Source of the DNA: an uncultured Christensenella sp.
Lineage (GTDB): Bacteria; Bacillota; Clostridia; Christensenellales; UBA3700
Assembly (NCBI GenBank): GCA_910576875.1
Contig: CAJTKI010000001.1
Location: 1-64,000, forward strand
Direction of reading: 5' to 3'
Length of the DNA stretch: 64,000 bases
This document shows positions 62,664 to 64,000 of this stretch, one piece after another. The position numbers were made by a program, and so were the translations under genes. Position 1 is the first letter of the stretch, and each line of letters opens with the position of its first letter. A model generated the notes under the pieces. That model saw nothing but the letters and a program-made list of their open reading frames with translations. It was not told where the DNA came from and did no database searches.

Positions 62664-64000
62664 GCATAACTCCAAGCGGGAATTTTCTTTATTGTACCAT
62701 CTTTGAAGTAAAAAGTAAATTGAGACGGCATACAATTTGCGATCCCGTCCCGCTTGCCCGCATCGTCGGTCAGGTACGCGCCCGCCACGGCTCCGCTAAT
62801 CTGTCCGACGATCGCGATGTCGCAGGACATGCGCACGTCGCGACTGTCCGCCGCGCACGCGACGACCAAACCGCCTACGCTCAAATATCCCGCGCCGGAA
62901 TCGAACCAAATCGCCGTATCCGCGTCCGCAACGCGCGACGCATAGTACGGTATCCCGCTCGCGTCCGTATACGATTGTCCGTCCGCGCAATAGACCGCCT
63001 GCACGCGCCACTGCGGAAAATATCGCCGCGCGAATTCCAAATCCTTGCGACTGCGCGCGACCACGCCGTCCAGATATCCGATCGACCGCTTGCGCATTCG
63101 ATCCGTCACCCATTCCGCGCCGCTCGCGGTCATGCCGTCCGAAAGCACGAGATAATATCCGCTGTCTGCCGATTGGACGATCGCATACGCATTGTCGTAC
63201 GCGTCTCGGTTGCAATGCACGGCATTGTCCGACCAACCGACGCCGCGCAGCGAGCACACGCCGCTGACCGTGACCGCTGCAATCAACGCCGCGGCGCAAA
63301 TGCGTTTGGGCTTGCGCTCGATCATGCAGAAATCGGACAGGAATACCAACAACGCCAAATACGGCGCAAACCATACCCACGACATCCGCAATTCCAATAC
63401 CGCGAACGGGACTTCCGCCGCCATTCGCACAAACGAGATCAACCCGTATACCGCCACGCTCGGTCCGATCAACAAAATCCCGCACGGCGCGCAGACCGCC
63501 GCCAGCGCGACTATCGGTAAGTATACCACGAACAACGCGGAAATAATCGGCACGGCAATCAAATTGACCGGCACGAAGATCCACGATACTTTGCCGAAAT
63601 ACAACAACAGCAACGGCATCAGCGCGCAGTTGGCGGACAACGACACCGCGATCGGCGAAGCGAGTTTCTTCGGCAAAACGCGCGCAAGCGCGCGGCAGAT
63701 CGGCGCTTGCAACGCCAAGATGCCGAATACCGCAAAATAGCTCATCAAAAATCCCAGATCGAACAACTCGTACGGTCGCGCCGTCAAGATGCAAATCGCC
63801 GCCAACGACAACGTCGACAACGGATCGTTGCGCGCGCCCAAGCATTGCGCCGTCATCCATACGGCAAACATCGCGATCGCCCGCACCGTGGACGGCGCAA
63901 AGGAGCACAGCCATCCGTACCCGATCAGGATCGGCATCGTACAGACAAGTCGCACCCAAGGTTTGCGCTTGCGCAGCAGCCACGTGACCGCGCCCGCCAA
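62660..64000 (-). CDS. comEC: ComEC/Rec2 competence protein, 5' part outside the window
   Basis: 446 C-terminal residues are visible and the frame continues off the right edge. The competence domain has PSTVRAIAMFAVW and several membrane helices. A C-terminal region of about 170 residues replaces the usual metallo-beta-lactamase domain but shows no HxHxDH motif, so that domain is degenerate or unrelated. ComEC forms the channel that brings single-stranded DNA into the cell. It is translationally coupled to holA. Confidence 0.9.
   Translation of the reverse strand: MAGAVTWLLRKRKPWVRLVCTMPILIGYGWLCSFAPSTVRAIAMFAVWMTAQCLGARNDPLSTLSLAAICILTARPYELFDLGFLMSYFAVFGILALQAPICRALARVLPKKLASPIAVSLSANCALMPLLLLYFGKVSWIFVPVNLIAVPIISALFVVYLPIVALAAVCAPCGILLIGPSVAVYGLISFVRMAAEVPFAVLELRMSWVWFAPYLALLVFLSDFCMIERKPKRICAAALIAAVTVSGVCSLRGVGWSDNAVHCNRDAYDNAYAIVQSADSGYYLVLSDGMTASGAEWVTDRMRKRSIGYLDGVVARSRKDLEFARRYFPQWRVQAVYCADGQSYTDASGIPYYASRVADADTAIWFDSGAGYLSVGGLVVACAADSRDVRMSCDIAIVGQISGAVAGAYLTDDAGKRDGIANCMPSQFTFYFKDGTIKKIPAWSYA

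Overview
The window reads as a piece of chromosome from an uncultured, endospore-forming Gram-positive bacterium of the class Clostridia, probably gut-associated. The sporulation and germination genes (a gerA-type operon, spoIIE, a cwlD-like amidase) indicate a spore former. The domain families (VanW, DUF6273, CdaA, FakB/DegV, ECF S component) fit low-complexity Firmicutes lineages. The DNA is moderately GC-rich with very many CG-containing words. I see no insertion sequence, prophage, CRISPR array, rRNA operon or plasmid function, so this is mostly core genome with a few accessory patches.

Layout. 1-2 kb: an exported DUF6273 protein cut by the left edge, preceded by an AT-rich regulatory island with two long palindromes. 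2.0-5.8 kb: a three-gene spore germinant receptor operon on +. 5.8-18.9 kb: ten genes on -, in transcription order apgM-like, an acidic-tailed surface protein, a degenerate nitrilase, spoIIE, tilS, hpt, cca, rmuC, a PHP phosphoesterase and a VanW protein. 19.3-23.7 kb: a 1471-residue membrane M60-like metalloprotease with a Lys/Ala/Pro-rich tail. 23.8-31.0 kb: carB, carA, guaA and purA (nucleotide synthesis). 31.4-34.3 kb: a MATE exporter divergent from a cobalamin riboswitch that controls a DUF4430-like lipoprotein and an ECF S component.

34.4-42.9 kb: nagB, gpmI, a small membrane protein, tpiA and pgk, then a GH27 alpha-galactosidase and an iron-type alcohol dehydrogenase. 43-50 kb: a PPOX protein, an RluA-type pseudouridine synthase, an MGMT protein, the cwlD-like amidase, a cluster of DnaA boxes, a GH20 hexosaminidase, a DegV/FakB protein and citrate synthase. 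50-56 kb: small or accessory genes, including a WYL regulator divergent from an isochorismatase, a YdeI-like protein, a frameshifted lipoprotein and tRNA-Ala(CGC). 56-64 kb: aspartokinase, DUF1015, the diadenylate cyclase CdaA, a catalytically degenerate M28 lipoprotein, a membrane protein, holA and the 3' part of comEC.

How the parts fit. M60, GH20, GH27 and NagB are compatible with using host or mucin glycoconjugates, with sugars entering glycolysis (tpiA, pgk, gpmI). Housekeeping promoters are clear and of the form TTGACN-17-TATAAT. Four genes (tilS, spoIIE, the MGMT gene, the ydeI-like gene) have a -10 hexamer exactly 6 nt before the ATG, which predicts leaderless mRNAs. The observations I would follow first are the riboswitch-controlled lipoprotein plus S component, the looping-type palindromes at 1.6-1.8 kb, the oppositely charged cytoplasmic tails of two neighbouring membrane proteins, and the leaderless promoter pattern. 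All functional statements come from reading motifs by eye. No database search was run.
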